Below, piece by piece: positions 19,659 to 20,352 of a stretch of 20,352 bases of DNA (positions are counted from its first letter, which is position 1; every line of letters begins with the position of its first letter). The notes below the pieces were generated by a model, which did no database searches, was not told where the DNA came from, and was given only the letters and a program-made list of their open reading frames with translations. The stretch comes from Coptodactyla brooksi (lineage: Eukaryota > Arthropoda > Insecta > Coleoptera > Scarabaeidae): contig JAWQRM010000703.1 of the NCBI GenBank assembly GCA_033557675.1, positions 1-20,352 on the forward strand, read 5' to 3'. A program made the translations under genes and the position numbers.

Positions 19659-20232
19659 ATGTTACTAGACATGGAAAACCATCCTCCGTTAATCTCGTTA
19701 AACATGCCTTTCGGTAGCTCGGGCAATTCCGATTCCCCAGTAAGCAGTGCTAACAACCCGAATTCAGGAAGCCCAATGCCCCAATATTGTTCACCTCCGT
19801 TAAACATCTCCTACAGCAGTTGTAATCAGCAAATGAGCATGCCACAACAGAACATGATGATAACGCATAGTATGAACAGTATAGATCCATCATATTTGTT
19901 TTCTCCAGGGGTCGGGAATCTACAGGCTGGCGTGGATATGGGTGCTGGTTACCAACTGTCGGGACCGACGACTTCTTTGACGACAGGTGACCTCCCGGAC
20001 ACGAAAGAAGGCATCGAGGAGTTGTGTCCTGTTTGCGGTGACAAAGTTTCCGGTTATCATTACGGACTGTTGACTTGCGAATCGTGCAAAGGATTTTTCA
20101 AACGGACTGTTCAGAATAAAAAAGTTTACACGTGTGTTGCCGAAAGGAGCTGTCACATTGACAAGACGCAGAGGAAACGGTGTCCTTATTGTCGGTTTCA
20201 AAAATGCCTAGAAGTCGGAATGAAATTAGAAG
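19659..20232 (+). CDS. ftz-f1: Nuclear receptor FTZ-F1, beta isoform, first coding exon (partial gene)
   Basis: This exon encodes residues 1-191 and the first base of codon 192 of FTZ-F1 (NR5A class), a nuclear transcription factor that binds DNA as a monomer and is the competence factor of insect moulting and metamorphosis. The N-terminus MLLDMENHPP resembles beta-isoform starts of other insects. Residues 17-115 are low-complexity, rich in Ser, Asn, Pro, Gln and Met. The DNA-binding domain starts at about residue 120 (EELCPVCGDK). Zinc finger 1 uses Cys 123, 126, 140 and 143, with P-box CESCKG at 140-145; finger 2 uses Cys 159, 165, 175 and 178. All zinc ligands are present. The exon ends at GAAG before GTAAGA, in phase 1 after GMKLE, where the family continues with Ala and the FTZ-F1 box. 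Reading on past the donor gives about 27 unrelated residues, so that extension is not coding. The ATG at 19659 is chosen because an in-frame stop lies at 19635-19637. The ligand-binding domain lies outside the window. Confidence 0.95.
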
Positions 20233-20352
20233 GTAAGATTTCAATTTTATTATTCCCCAATTCCTATTTTAATCGTTTTAGCGCTCAGATTATCTTTTTA
20301 TATTGTCAATATTAACTGTAACATTATCTCACAACCAAGGTCAAGACATAAC
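20233..20352 (+). other. ftz-f1: 5' end of the intron after the ftz-f1 DNA-binding-domain exon
   Basis: The exon-intron boundary reads GAAG then GTAAGATTTC, a consensus U2-type donor. Homology to FTZ-F1 stops exactly here, and the single base left over (G) fits the Ala codon that follows GMKLE in the family. The rest of the window is AT-rich intron with no acceptor. It contains one FTZ-F1-type binding site, listed separately. Confidence 0.9.
20335..20343 (+). promoter_or_regulatory. FTZ-F1 / SF-1-type monomer site CCAAGGTCA in intron
   Basis: The nine bases match the NR5A consensus YCAAGGYCR at every position. Being in the first intron of ftz-f1 itself, the site could serve autoregulation. 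About one such match per 20 kb is expected by chance on both strands, so the motif alone is weak evidence; its position is what makes it notable. Confidence 0.35.

Noticed and set aside
19970..19986. Internal acceptor-like sequence in the ftz-f1 exon that an alpha-type first exon could use.
   Set aside because: The pyrimidine tract is poor and no branchpoint is evident; it cannot be supported without transcripts.

Overview
The window is AT-rich arthropod nuclear DNA, almost certainly insect. The strongest evidence is the single recognisable host gene at the right end. This is the first coding exon of the beta isoform of the nuclear receptor FTZ-F1: its start peptide, its complete two-zinc-finger DNA-binding domain, and a consensus splice donor. 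The insect order cannot be fixed from this sequence. No bacterial-type gene organisation, rRNA, tRNA or CRISPR array was found.

Layout. Bases 1-390 hold what looks like the right end of a TTAA-specific (piggyBac-like) element. Bases 552-3081 are a decayed hAT transposon of the ZBED5-like group on the minus strand. Bases 5608-6516 (minus) and 9421-10384 (plus) are two TA-flanked, internally deleted mariner copies of one family facing opposite ways. Bases 13731-17380 are a nested structure: an arthropod repeat-family ORF of unknown function, split in two by a Penelope-like retroelement (about 14015-17213). That retroelement consists of an inverted 5'-truncated copy carrying the GIY-YIG endonuclease and a forward copy carrying the reverse transcriptase. 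Bases 18022-18244 are a 223-bp TA-flanked MITE with pogo/Tigger-like ends. The remaining stretches (about 3100-5600, 6520-9420, 10390-13700) are mostly featureless AT-rich DNA with a few less AT-rich islands (about 3490-3720, 8280-8700, 12760-13010).

The ftz-f1 part. A CpG-rich stretch from about 18760 leads into a candidate initiator near 19205. It is followed by a roughly 450-nt 5' UTR with short upstream ORFs, then the coding exon 19659-20232 and the start of an intron. A perfect HR3/E75-type (RORE) site lies about 150 bp upstream of the candidate start. This fits the known control of beta-FTZ-F1 by the ecdysone cascade. A perfect FTZ-F1 monomer site in the intron, and a second RORE plus FTZ-F1 site in the 8280-8700 island, are candidates for cis-control of the gene.

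I see no evidence of an undescribed biological system. The most worthwhile leads are the regulatory sites around ftz-f1, the two-copy Penelope insertion, and the hairpin-rich MITE.
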